64,000 bases of DNA from Pyrenopolyporus hunteri (taxonomy: Eukaryota > Ascomycota > Sordariomycetes > Xylariales > Hypoxylaceae). The stretch lies in NCBI GenBank assembly GCA_902806595.1, contig CADCXC010000004.1, positions 1,860,001-1,924,000 of the forward strand, in the 5' to 3' direction. The notes beneath the pieces were generated by a model. It was not told the DNA's origin and made no database searches. It saw nothing but the letters and a program-made list of their open reading frames with translations. The position numbers were made by a program, and so were the translations under genes. This document shows, piece by piece, positions 1 to 10,461 of the stretch; within the stretch, counting starts at the first letter, position 1, and each line of letters opens with the position of its first letter.

Positions 1-167
1 TGTCTCAGTCGAGCACAGGGGAAGGCCGCCACATCCGACCCACAGGAAAGGCATGAAGGTTATAAAATCAGCCTTACCATCTGCTGAGCAACGGTGAGGC
101 CATCCTCGTTATCTACTGCAACCTTGTCTACCCAGCTAGTAAGCTTCGACTCGTAAAGCCTCTCCAT
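1..167 (-). CDS. First exon of an unidentified gene, cut by the left edge
   Basis: An ATG at 167-165 opens 30 codons that end exactly at a GTAAGG donor (donor G at 77). Reading through the donor meets a stop six codons later, so splicing is more likely than read-through. The peptide starts MERLYESKLT and has an acidic DNEDG stretch before a VAQQM end. Further exons would lie left of the window, so no family can be named. A chance short ORF followed by a GT is the alternative. Confidence 0.35.
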
Positions 168-1952
168 GGTGAGAACGGAGGTTGGTAGAGCCCTGAGCCA
201 GTACTTGGTGAATCCTTGGTGAGTCCCGTTGCGTTAAGTAATTTTCGAGTAATGGAAATTGAGAGCACGTGTAGCCAGCTGTTTTACTCATGTATGACGC
301 CCCAGCTGGACGGAGGAGGAACCGAAGCGAGCGGCGAAGCGTTTAGGTTCGTTTTTGTGGCATCAAGGACCATTTATCGAAACTCTAGATCCTCGAATCA
401 TAAGTGAAGATGTGATCCGACCTTGGTACCTTTAACAACAAGGAGAGGAAAAGGAAGACACAGATGCCTCCGTCTAATACGAGCAAGATTTAGTAGAAGA
501 GAAGAAGAATTCCAAGACGGTAGAAAAGTTTAAAAAAGAGATATGACATGCTCCCAGCTAACATACCTAGCAGGTATCTAACCTAATTGAATCCTAATCC
601 CTACAGCTACAGTCTGGTACCACGACAAGCTGATGATTGACTGCGCGTACGACACGGGTACGTACGCAGTACTTAGATACACCCACATCCACCACCGTTG
701 ATAACGTTGAAGGTACGATGCAATACCATACTTCACACAAAGAGGGACATAGGACCGTAGGTATCCCCGATGTACCCATTGATGTATAAGTCTCGAGGTT
801 AGGAGGACTCCCCCACACTATAGACCTCGTCCTCTGACCGGGCATGTACTACTTGTACTATGGTACTATGTAAGTAGGCCTGGACTCGGGCACATTCCTT
901 GAAAATAACGAATCCCTCTACCACCGGTGGCGCCGCTACCAGAGATAAGGCGGGAGACGATAAGCCGCTGATTGGCCAGCGTTTTCTGGTATAGGCGTTG
1001 GCTGAACCTCGATCGTTCTTTGATATCCACGTTTCAGGGTTAGCGATCGCCAGGCTCAAGGGTCCCCCCCAGACTCGAGAGATCATCCGCCCCGCCAGAA
1101 CCCTCGCGTCCCGCAAGTTATGACGCTAATGCTATCTACTATCTCCAGTTATGTCATCCCATCAAGCAATTCTTTTTGATAAAATCTCCGTTGAAGCGTG
1201 CCTACGGATGTACCTAGGTACTTTTGAATCTACCCCCTCCGTTGACGTCTAATGCAATACATCATCGGCTCGAAGTTGTAAGTAAAAACGTCGATGGCCC
1301 CCCCATTATTATGTCTTGGTTCTAATTCCAACAACGAACAACGGTTTCCTATTGTTTACCTTTTCACATGTAAAAACGTCTTTGGACATATATAGGCAGT
1401 ACTTACCATTTAAGAAACCCCCTAGACAACCTACGCATACGTATACGCGAGATTAGGATAGGTAGTTTCTCGGTGAGTGGCAAAGTCGTTACGAGAAATC
1501 ATTACCTTATCGTTCGGCTCGGGGTTATCGCGAGACGCCAATTCTCCTATTTAGAGGTCCTGTCTACCTAGGTTGCTTGTGCTTTAGCACTCATCAACTA
1601 ATGGTTCTAGGCGTACCAACAGTCGAGGTACTTACTTAGAATACACAGTACACTTCACAACCGCTAATTGCTAAAACTCGAGGATCAACAAGACACCCTC
1701 TCTCTTGCTACTAAACAAAGGAACTATAACTTGACAGATATCGTCGTTTCTAGGTAATATGCGTATCTACCAGCAGCAGATAGGACACAATTACGTTGTT
1801 TCGCAACATTTATTTCGTAGCGAAACGACTTGTGTCTGCAATATATCCATGCAACATGTATTTAAGGAACGACGAACTCCTATCGATCATTTCGGATATC
1901 CCCACTATACTCCTATCTATTTACATAGGTAATTTCAGCATTCTGTCGCATA
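168..1952. other. Intergenic, nothing recognised
   Basis: About 1.8 kb with no supported gene. Minus-strand open frames around 594-1116 begin at non-ATG codons, lack convincing splice sites and resemble no family. A TACCTAGGTA-type motif occurs near 1210. Confidence 0.5.
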
Positions 1953-3101
1953 ATGGAGGTAACAGATTTACTACAAACGCAAGACTTCAAGGGCCGGTTG
2001 GTCTGCGAACGACACGGGCTCTTAACATGCCTCATGTGCCTACATAGTATCAACGCCAAAGATGGCGGTAAGATTCCGGAGCCGGGATCGGACGATTTTC
2101 CATGCTCGGACTCTGCACATAGCGTCGAACCGCGATTCGAGATGTTCAATCCGAACCTCGACTTCTTAGGGTACCGGAGCGGCCTGAGCCCGGACGAACG
2201 CAAGAGGGATCTAGCTAAGGCTACGCCCCCGATGCCAAATGGCAAAAAGGGTGGGTCGTTCCCTATTACACGCTGCAGAGACTGCGATCTCACGTATGTC
2301 TGCGGGGGCGCTCCCGTGAATTTCGCCAGCCATCCTTCGCACATTTGCCCAGACGGACAGCGGTACATAGTGGTCCGTGTAGAACCCTTCAAATTCTCGC
2401 GCCAGTTTGAAAAAGTAGTATGCGACGCCACCTTCGAGTTCGGCCCCGGGTCCAAATTGAACGTTGATTACTCGTGCTTTTCGCAATCTGATGAGAGGAC
2501 TGCGGAATGGAACCTTGATAACGCTGAGATAGCCGCCCACACACAGCTACTCCAGTACGTAGAAGACGCGGTAATCCCACACCGACAGGACCTTGTTAAA
2601 AATGTGGTATACACTAACAGCGCCTACTTCGCTGGCCGAGCGTGGAGATTTCAACTTCTCATCTCCACTTCAATTAACCCGTCCGTTCTCGAGCTTTTAC
2701 TTAAGGTTGATAAACTTGAATACAGTGTAAAACGAAAAGCCTTTATCGAGAGGAATAAATTCGGTATCGTAACGGTTAAGTACCCGATCACGGAAGAACG
2801 CCGATACCAAGTGTCAAGGTGCTTGCACATGGTTAAGCGGCTAGCTTCGGTGTACGGGATCCAAGTATTCTGGCGGTCCTCCAGCTACACTGACAAATCC
2901 AAAGGTGCCAGGTCCTCTTTCATGAACCAGCCATACCGACCCCCGTCAGTACAGAATGGGGCCCATCAGGAGAACCGAGATGGTACTAGAGTAGAGTTGA
3001 GCGAGGCTCAAGAAATTGCGAAGGAAGAGCTGTTACAAGGCGATTCCTTTGATAATCTACGGATCCGTGAAGGCTTCGACGCCGTTAAACTGAGAAAGTA
3101 A
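1953..3101 (+). CDS. Cys-rich protein with a divergent RNase H-like domain
   Basis: A single exon of 382 aa from an ATG. The N-terminus has a CX2HX4CX2C cluster (C18, H21, C26, C29), and a second CX2C (C108, C111) precedes a conserved SHPSH block. Both are typical of a fungal family whose next domain is RNase H type 1. Residues about 137-320 keep the shape of that domain: a first beta strand, a GPGSK turn at 164-168, an AE helix at 191-192, and the strand ending in the YTNSAY block. The catalytic acidic residues are largely altered. The first Asp aligns with E144, the third falls on N222, and the C-terminal YNxEAD-type motif is replaced by a KSKGAR stretch. Only E192 looks intact. I therefore read it as a fold relative that is probably not an active nuclease. 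The alignment was made by eye; the family assignment is moderately sure. Confidence 0.7.
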   Translation: MEVTDLLQTQDFKGRLVCERHGLLTCLMCLHSINAKDGGKIPEPGSDDFPCSDSAHSVEPRFEMFNPNLDFLGYRSGLSPDERKRDLAKATPPMPNGKKGGSFPITRCRDCDLTYVCGGAPVNFASHPSHICPDGQRYIVVRVEPFKFSRQFEKVVCDATFEFGPGSKLNVDYSCFSQSDERTAEWNLDNAEIAAHTQLLQYVEDAVIPHRQDLVKNVVYTNSAYFAGRAWRFQLLISTSINPSVLELLLKVDKLEYSVKRKAFIERNKFGIVTVKYPITEERRYQVSRCLHMVKRLASVYGIQVFWRSSSYTDKSKGARSSFMNQPYRPPSVQNGAHQENRDGTRVELSEAQEIAKEELLQGDSFDNLRIREGFDAVKLRK

Positions 3102-3841
3102 CCCGTAGTTCAGCAGCCTTTAAAGTGCCTTAAGGGGGTCCGGATGCGGAGTAGGAGTCTCAAGGTTAAACGTTCCTAAAGTGTATATATAGATCCGACA
3201 GGTTTCCCTTTAGACGTTTTAACTTTAGCAGGATATATATACTTAGGGTTTTAAGTAGGTAAAATTTAGAGTACCTAAGAAATAGTCTATCTTAAGCACT
3301 CGATACCAATAGGCTCTTATAATCCTTATTAGACAAAGACTCATTGATCTTTAAGTGTACCTACCTATGTATGATGCTTGTCTCGAATAAGATGGCCCAG
3401 CAAATGAAACCACCTCACGATCAAACCATCTGTTTTAGAGAGCTCATCCGGATTTATGGAGCACACCACGCCGGGATTACGTACCGTGTACGGCATGATA
3501 TCCACATAGTGAAGCTGCACTCCGCAACCCCACGATATCATACTCCTCCTCGTCCTCCACCGCGAGATCCGACCCCGCAATCTCCCCTCCCCCTAACGAA
3601 ATACTAGGCGTAATTCACACCGACGCCCAACGCACCCATTTATGCCGAGGGTCTTTACCCCGGTAACTCAAGACCATGACCCTCTGTGTAAAGAAGGCCG
3701 ATCCTTGGGTATATTAATATAGCATTGTATTTACCAGGTATCGAATACGGCACCAACAAAGATCCAAGGAGTAAACCACCCGTAACCAACCCCGTGACTT
3801 CATCAGGTATCCTACCCTACCCTACCCTACCCACCCAAACC
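3102..3841. other. Intergenic, putative promoter of the SDR gene
   Basis: About 740 bp, AT-rich up to about 3340. TATATTAATATA-like sequence near 3710-3720 and a CCTACCCTACC tract just before the ATG at 3842 are consistent with the promoter and leader of the next gene. The open frame extends upstream to 3725, but only from a non-ATG codon. Confidence 0.4.
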
Positions 3842-4825
3842 ATGCCGCCGATCCCCAAGAACATCCTCATCACCGGCGCCGGCGGGTTCATCGGCCCGCT
3901 GCTCGCGGCGCGCCTGCTCAACGACCCGGGGTACCGGCTGGTGCTGACGGACGTCGTGGAGCCCGGCGTGCCCGCGGGCGTGGCGTACCCGCAGAACGCG
4001 ACGGCGCTCACGGGCGACATCTGCGACCCGGCCTTCGTGTCCGAGCTGCTCGCCGCCGCCGCCGGCCCGCTCTCCGCCGTCTTCGTCTTCCACGGCATCA
4101 TGTCGGCCGGCTCCGAGGCCGACTGGGACGCGTCGCTGCGCGTGAACGTGGACAGCGTGCGCGGCCTGCTGCTGGCGCTGCGCGAGAAGTGCCCCGGCGT
4201 GCGCGTCGTCTACTCGAGCTCGCAGGCCGTGTACGGCCGGCCGCTGCCCCCCGGCCCGGTCACGGACGACGTGACGCCCACGCCCGAGGGCACGTACGGC
4301 GCGCACAAGCTCATGACGGAGGTGTTCGTTAACGACATGCACCGCCGGGGGTTTATCGACGCGTTCAGCCTGCGCTTCCCGACGGTGTCGGTGCGCCCGG
4401 GGCGCCCGACGAGCGCCGCGTCGTCGTTCCTGTCCGGCATGATCCGCGAGCCGATGAAGGGCGAGGAGTGCGTGATTCCCATCCGCGACCGCGCCTTCCG
4501 CTCGTTCCTGTGCTCGCCGGGCGTGCTGCAGGAGAATCTGATCCGGGTCTTGAATATGCCGAGCGATAAGCTGCCTAGGCATATCCGCCACATTAATATC
4601 CCGGGCATCTCGGTCTCGATACAGGAGCTGCTGGATGCGCTGGCCAAGTACGGCGGCGAGGACAAGTTGAAGTATATCAAGGAGGAGAGCAACCCGGAGC
4701 TCGAGCGCATATTGCGCAGTTGGGCGCCGGAGCTGGATACCACTACGCCGTTGAAGTTGGGATTGGTTAAGGATGAGAGCGCGGATACGCTTGTGAAGCA
4801 GTATATTGATTCACTGAAGTCGTGA
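3842..4825 (+). CDS. NAD-dependent epimerase/dehydratase, D-erythronate dehydrogenase-like
   Basis: A single-exon, very GC-rich gene of 327 aa. It is an extended short-chain dehydrogenase. The Rossmann motif GAGGFIG sits at about residues 10-16, there is an SSSQAVYG strand, and the catalytic pair is in the YGAHK motif. The sequence YGAHKLMTE, the RRGFIDAFSLRFPTV block, the RPGRP turn and the REPMKGEE block match the D-erythronate dehydrogenase (DenD) group, which oxidises four-carbon sugar acids with NAD. I chose the ATG at 3842 because the Rossmann strand begins within ten residues of it, as is usual. The gene is convergent with a lactonohydrolase 107 bp downstream, which fits a role in sugar-acid catabolism. 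The substrate is inferred. Codons become less GC-rich in the last 100 residues. Confidence 0.88.
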   Translation: MPPIPKNILITGAGGFIGPLLAARLLNDPGYRLVLTDVVEPGVPAGVAYPQNATALTGDICDPAFVSELLAAAAGPLSAVFVFHGIMSAGSEADWDASLRVNVDSVRGLLLALREKCPGVRVVYSSSQAVYGRPLPPGPVTDDVTPTPEGTYGAHKLMTEVFVNDMHRRGFIDAFSLRFPTVSVRPGRPTSAASSFLSGMIREPMKGEECVIPIRDRAFRSFLCSPGVLQENLIRVLNMPSDKLPRHIRHINIPGISVSIQELLDALAKYGGEDKLKYIKEESNPELERILRSWAPELDTTTPLKLGLVKDESADTLVKQYIDSLKS

Positions 4826-4932
4826 TGTACGTATACTTATGAATTTGACATTATGAGGTCCATTAATATGTTACTTCCGCACTTTTCCAGAACCAAGCCC
4901 AGCCAAATCCGTAACATGTTCCAGTATTATCG

Positions 4933-6581
4933 TCATTCATCAATATATCCACCCCCCGAAGCCGCGAGAGTAGCATAGTAAAGATCCTCTTCCGCACAGA
5001 TAACCATCCGTCCATCGCCAGCGAAGTTGAAATTCGCCGAGGTCTTACCAAGGAAGATCTTCCCGATGAGCTTTCCCGATGGGTTCCATACCTGTACGCC
5101 ATCCCCGCATCCCGCGTAGACGTTACCGTTGCTGTCGCAGTGAATGCCTATATGACAAGCCCATTTGGTTAGTTCTAGAATCTGCCTCTCGAAGTCTCGC
5201 ATTACGTACCATCCGGGACTCCCGCATCAACGTAAGCAAATAGTTTACGATTATCCCATGTCCCATCTTCTTGAACATCGAACCGATAACTATGACGTGG
5301 TTAGCCATACCCCGCGGTCTCTTACCGGTTACTGGTGACTTACATGCTCGCAGGGTTACTAAAGTTCCAACCCCAATACCCTTGATTAGCCCCGGTATCA
5401 CATATATATGCGTGTGAACCATTAGGGGAGAATGTTATCCCTGGCACGCGGATCAGCTTTATGATATAACGAATAGGTGTAAGAGGGCTTAGACGCTGTC
5501 TTACCATTCGGGAGGTTGAATCCGTCTGCGACTGCGGAAACCGCGCCGGTCTTATCGTCATATCTGTATACCTGCTTCTGGAGCCCCGGTACTGGCCTGA
5601 AATCTTGTAGGTATCCGTAAAGAGTGTCGGTGAAGTATAGATCCTTGTTGCGTGGATTGACGGACACGTCATTTAGAGAGCTGAATTGCCTTCCGAAAAA
5701 GTTATTCAGAAGTACTAATTTCGGAGGTATTAGCGGGTTCACGCCGTAGACGTAAGCCTCTCGTACTTACCAGTTGCGTTATATGGCTCTCTTGGATTCA
5801 TCACGACCAACTGCGACGTCTTAGCCTCGCCTTGTCCCTCTGCGGCGAACACAATCTGGCCTCTATAGTTTGTTGCGCCTAAAGAAGGTTGGTAAACTGG
5901 TCAGAAGAATTTGGATCGGAAAACTCTACCATTGGAGTTGAGAATTGTAGGCGAGTCAACTGTATGGACCGTAACAGATCCTGTCGCATTTCGAACGCCC
6001 GAAACAGCCGCAACTTCGGCAAGTGAAATTTTCAGGATGATATTAGACTTGTTTAGCCCTGTTCCAGCGGCTTGTGCTCCTGCGTTCTGCACAAAGAACA
6101 TCTCATCAGTAGGAGGATACCTAGAATCGAGCAGGTTAGATCGACTAAAACTGGAGATATGCTCGTTTCATTCTAACATACCAGGTGGTGGCTTCGTGAA
6201 ACAGGGGATTTGTTCCGGCGTTGGCAATGAGCGTCAAAGTAGGGTTAGACCCAATTACGTCGTAGAACTCATCATCGTAGATATGGAAAGGCTTCTCCGT
6301 CAATGATGCTAAGTCGTGTCCCGGTGGTATGAAAAGCTAACCCAAATTAACCTCTAGGCCTGTTAATTGTGACAAACAGTAAAGCTCACAGTAGTAGCGT
6401 TGGCTACCGTCGGGGGTGGAACGCTTGGTAGGACATTGAACGATTTCCAGCTGATGACTTGGGCCTGCTCTGGAGGCTCACGTCTCGGTAGCCGTCGGTA
6501 GTCCGATGTTGAAGGGCCACTGTAAGCTTGAACTAAAACACCGGCCGCTAGGACAAGCAATGCTATCGAGGCGGATGCCAT
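4933..6581 (-). CDS. Secreted lactonohydrolase / gluconolactonase (SMP-30-like)
   Basis: Eight exons join in frame to 415 aa: 6581-6390, 6336-6182, 6120-5930, 5878-5771, 5714-5505, 5440-5344, 5289-5210 and 5147-4933. The seven introns are 51-64 bp. The product is a six-bladed beta-propeller of the fungal lactonohydrolase type, which opens aldono- or other lactones. Recognisable blocks are EKPFHIYDDEF early, YPPTDEMFFVQNAG, SLNDVSVNPRNKDLYFTD with metal-site Asn and Asp, LPNGITFSPNG, and GNVYAGCGDGVQVWNPSG near the end. A hydrophobic MASASIALLVLAAGVLVQA start looks like a signal peptide. An in-frame ATG at 6659 would add 26 basic residues and make a signal anchor instead. The gene is convergent with the DenD-like dehydrogenase. 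Confidence 0.93.
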
Positions 6582-6659
6582 CTTGTAGTTCCCAAAGTCT
6601 GATTTGGAATTTCTCCGTTTAGAGCCTCGAAAGGTTGTTATCCGTACGCGGCGTGCCAT

Positions 6660-7753
6660 TACGGACGGCCCCCAAGATCAACCAAGAACGAATATCCCTT
6701 AAATAACTCCCCGGGAAAGCTTGGCTTCTTTGACGAGGTTAATAATGCGGGGAACTGACCTCCTTAGGTCTTTGTTGCACATATCTGGGCGTTATGCCCC
6801 GGTAGCTCAGTAAGGTAGCTCCCCCTTTGAAAGAACCTCGCTAAATTCGAGAGCTTCACCGACTACATTCTAAGGCGGAAAGGGAGATGGGGGCCCCGTC
6901 CCCAGCAGCCCGGCCAGGGATATAATGCGGAGATTGAAGCGGGGAAGCGGGGGAAATATTGCCTCGTTTATGGGGATCATCTAGAATGCAACTTTGGGTA
7001 TCCAGCGCCATGCAGTAGCATTAACACCGACTGCTACCTTATGTTATTCTGACGTCTTTTCCAGTTGGATATGGAAGTAAAAGAGGTGTAATTTGGACTA
7101 CCCAAGTACCTAACTTATTAAGGGTAACCCCTGCTATTTATGGGCTACCTAAAGACAAAGGAGACGCTAGATATGTACCGAGGAAACGATGTGGCCACGA
7201 TACTAATCTTTATAATTTGAGGCGTTATAACCCATGATAGTAAGAATTACGCGGGACCAGGAACGGCTCTTTCGTATTCTGAAAAAAAAAAAAGGGGGGG
7301 CTAAAAGGGGTAAGTACCTGAGTACCTATTCCGGACCTGTGATCTCTCTACCTTCATATTATATACACCCACTTGCTTAACGTTATCCCTATTTTTAGAT
7401 CTTCGAACTGCCTCATCTGATATCTACTCTTAATTGAAATGCTGCTTAACGGTTGCATTGATCTATGCGGGTATTCTTAACTTAACTTAAAATTCGAGTT
7501 ACCTCATGCCTTTCGACTCATTCCTTATGATGATACCATTATCTAAGTGGATGTTAGGAGCAAGATAAAGCCATATACAATATGCATAAAGCAATATAAT
7601 TCAAACAGAAAGCGTGGGCAACGCAAGCAAACAATGTATTCTTCCAAGAGACAAGGTCTTTGTGATATCAAAGGAGGATAAACCTTTTGTCAGTGAACAA
7701 TGATAGAGTACGTTCTGTTGAGTTTGACGTCTTTATTATATGTGCTAAGTGAC
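6660..7753. other. Intergenic, nothing recognised
   Basis: About 1.1 kb between divergent genes. It holds an A12-G7 homopolymer junction near 7281-7300 and AT-rich DNA beyond 7400, with no supported ORF. Confidence 0.5.
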
Positions 7754-7760
7754 TATATAA
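7754..7760 (+). promoter_or_regulatory. TATA box of the small gene at 7882
   Basis: TATATAA lies 122 bp upstream of the ATG at 7882. The intervening leader is C/A-rich (CATCAAG, CAAGCAACA), as in many fungal 5' UTRs. This supports the small ORF being expressed. Confidence 0.5.
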
Positions 7761-7881
7761 ACCCGTCTCACCATCGGCAAAACCTCATACATGTATCATT
7801 CTGCCATCAAGTCCTTCAACTCAAGCAACATTACATAGATAGGTAGCTACCTCGCAACAGACCCAAGTACGAGCACCTAAG

Positions 7882-8178
7882 ATGTCTTACGTTCCGTTCC
7901 AGCAAGCCATCCGTTCCGAGAACGGCCCATGGCCCACTGTCCGCAGGCCTGGTACGGGGTGTATCGTGCATCTTAGCAATTCGATAGTGCCCGCAGGAAT
8001 CGAGCATACCGATAATTGTAAGTGTATCCCGGTCGAGACGGAGGAGCAGATGCTACGCCTGGTTGTCACAGCTGCGAATGCCCTCAAGGAGGGTATCATG
8101 GACTCTGAGAAGCCTAGCATAGCATTCGCGATGCTCCTCCTGGGTGGTGAGGTTGTCTATGATTCGAAGGCGAGGTGA
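7882..8178 (+). CDS. Small hypothetical protein, 98 aa
   Basis: A single exon preceded by a TATA box and a plausible leader. The protein has a central Cys pair in a NCKC motif, a helix rich in E, M and L (about 53-72) and a hydrophobic FAMLLLGG stretch near the C-terminus. There is no signal peptide and I recognise no domain. The codon mix resembles real genes of the window more than chance ORFs. The function is unknown. Confidence 0.55.
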   Translation: MSYVPFQQAIRSENGPWPTVRRPGTGCIVHLSNSIVPAGIEHTDNCKCIPVETEEQMLRLVVTAANALKEGIMDSEKPSIAFAMLLLGGEVVYDSKAR

Positions 8179-8671
8179 AGGACGGTTGATATGGGGATGG
8201 TGGGAGGTAGGTAGCCTTGCTATGATATTTCCAGTCTTTTATACTTCAACTATGGTGTAAGTCACTTAGAATCTTGGTAGTCTAGCTTGGTTATGTATAT
8301 CGAATACTACTTGTTAATTTCATGCAACTATCTGAAATGCTTGTCTGCCTAGCTTACCTCTAGACTTCTGTCACTTATTTGGCTACATTGCTGTGAAGCG
8401 CAATCAATAATAGAAAACTATTTTCTGGCGTATTATCGCCATTCGACTCATTTAGTGACGAACCATGGTATCTTTCCACGTCAGGGGTTTCTCCACGAGT
8501 TTTTCATGCCGGTAAAAAGTGCTGTTAGCCACTAAAGTGGAATGCGACTAACAGATCCGGAGACAGAACATATTCAGTTCCGGCGTAGAATTAAGGCTAA
8601 GAAAATATATAGAACAGAGCCATCGTCAAATTTGGACGTAAAAGAACGCGCAGCATAGACAAATCATCTTT

Positions 8672-8695
8672 GGGGTTAGGGTTAGGGTTAGGGTT
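8672..8695 (+). repeat. Interstitial telomeric repeat, about four TTAGGG units
   Basis: An uninterrupted GGGTTA array sits in otherwise unique DNA between two small genes. TTAGGG is the usual telomere unit of filamentous ascomycetes. No subtelomeric gene or helicase lies nearby, so this is internal, not a chromosome end. Confidence 0.9.
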
Positions 8696-8942
8696 GCATA
8701 TCCAATGATAGAGATGCAGATGCTCTAGTAGCAAATATCTCTCTTCTCAATAAGTGGTTAAGTTAATTAACTATCATACAGGGCGTGAAATATCCATCCT
8801 AATAGGAGAGCTACCACAGCCCAGGAACGTACGTCTCGCCAAAGCCAAGCAACCGCCCGCCTACTCCAGATAAAACTAGCAATTATGCTATCATAAGAAG
8901 TTGAATTTTAAAAGAAAGCAACATTATCGGCCCGTTTCCATA

Positions 8943-9304
8943 CTAACGCTTAACACACATGCAGCGGCCACATCTTTGATGTCCGCATCCGAACTGCGTA
9001 CAACGGTCTTCCTCGGGATGGAGCAACCACCGACATCTGCAGCTATAGGTTATGTTAGCTAGCTTGTTATACATTGGGGGGGCTAGATATGCGTAATACG
9101 GCGGCTCCTTGCTCCGTCCCGATGGTGGTTGAAGATAATTGAATGGGAATACATAGGTACCTGGTAGCCAATATATATGCCAGAAGACACTCACCATTGC
9201 CAGAGGTTGTTTGTGTGGTAACGTAGAAGTTGATATGGCGCCGAGTCGCCGAAGTCGGTTGTGCCACACGTGCGGCCGTATGCTGAAGAGGACTTGCCTA
9301 CCAT
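8943..9304 (-). CDS. Small Cys-rich zinc-ribbon-like protein, 69 aa
   Basis: Two exons (9304-9195 and 9042-8943) are separated by a 152-bp GTGAGT...TATAG intron and join in frame to 69 aa. The spliced C-terminus reads WQCCRCRW followed by C-x4-CGHQRCGRC, the W-CCxC...C-x4-CxHxxCxxC layout seen in many small fungal proteins that probably bind zinc. The N-terminal half is Ser/Gly/Tyr-rich and contains another Cys. Splicing, not the longer unspliced frame, creates the tandem Cys pair, which is why I prefer this model. The function is unknown; protein binding or regulation is a guess. Confidence 0.72.
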
Positions 9305-10461
9305 TGCGGAAAAGGTGCACACCGAAATCGCAGATACGGTTTGACAACTTATATAACAGTTTATGTTAGAGGGTGCGAGTAGTCTTGGGAAGGGGATGGG
9401 CGTATTAAGTTAACCGGTGTGTCGCTATTAGTTTCGTTAAATTGGGTATCTCCTCTGAGGAAGTCCGCCGACTCTGGGGTTTCGGGGAAAGAGTCTTCCC
9501 ATCGAGTTTAAATACACCTTATGACCAGCCGTTACATCGAGATTGCTGAGGCATCGTACAAGACACGCCACCATGACTAAGGAGGTACGGGAAGCGTCGG
9601 GTTGGGTGTCATGGCTAGAAGTCTGACCTACACATTCTGGTGCTGGAGTGCGCCAGCCTCATCGATGACTTGGTATCGTGTTGCTCTCTTGCGCTTTACT
9701 CTAGCCCTCCTTCACTTAGATATTGGTGGTATTAAATGGACCAATAGCTGGTTTCTGTTGGAAGAAAAGGGAGAACATTAGGAATGAGACATCGTTGTCA
9801 GGAGTTTGCCTACACAAAGCTTGGAGGTAACCATGTAGAATAATTGTCTTTGAAAGGTAGAATATGAATAACAGTCCTGGATAGTTTCATACCTCCATCC
9901 ATCTGAATCGTAGAATGTATAAGTCATGTATTGGATAAAATGCCTGGAAGCTTCTGATTTTTTGATTGATGCAGGATGTGTTAAAATTGACTGGGGTTCG
10001 ACAGGTATCGTTTATGGCTTCGTAAACAACAATCGTGACATAAGTCTGGTAATAGGGCTAGGATGTGGTCATATTAGTTCTACGGAGTTCTAAGAGAACG
10101 ATTGGGTTGGGCGCGTGGCGTGGGATCTCTAAAGAAACACTGAGTTAATCATAGGTAGGCTCGCAAGAGGCAGCCACATAATCACACGGCTTTGTTGACA
10201 CAAATAAATATGAAAGCTAACCTCAATATACTACTATCGTGACTATAGCTGCCAAAGATAGAGCAATATTCGAAGTTAGGATATTATAGACTCCATGTGG
10301 ATAAACGAAGGGTAACGTCGAGGACCAGCAATCATTTCAGCCAATTAAGGACCCCTGGTGTGACATCCCTTGCCCTATTCTCGTCTCTCATAGTTCTATC
10401 TATGAAATGCTTCCCTCGATGCCGAATTCTGGGAGTTAGGCGCATCCCGCCTGGTCAATGA
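9305..10461. other. Intergenic, nothing recognised
   Basis: About 1.15 kb of mixed-composition DNA with no ORF, repeat or RNA gene that I can support. Confidence 0.5.

Noticed and set aside
594..1116. Two minus-strand open frames of 83 and 105 codons
   Set aside because: They lack convincing starts, splice sites or family resemblance, and the amino-acid mix is that of random DNA.
3827..4591. 254-codon minus-strand ORF opposite the DenD-like gene
   Set aside because: It is an Arg/Ala/His-rich antisense shadow caused by strong GC3 on the plus strand. The plus strand carries the conserved SDR motifs.
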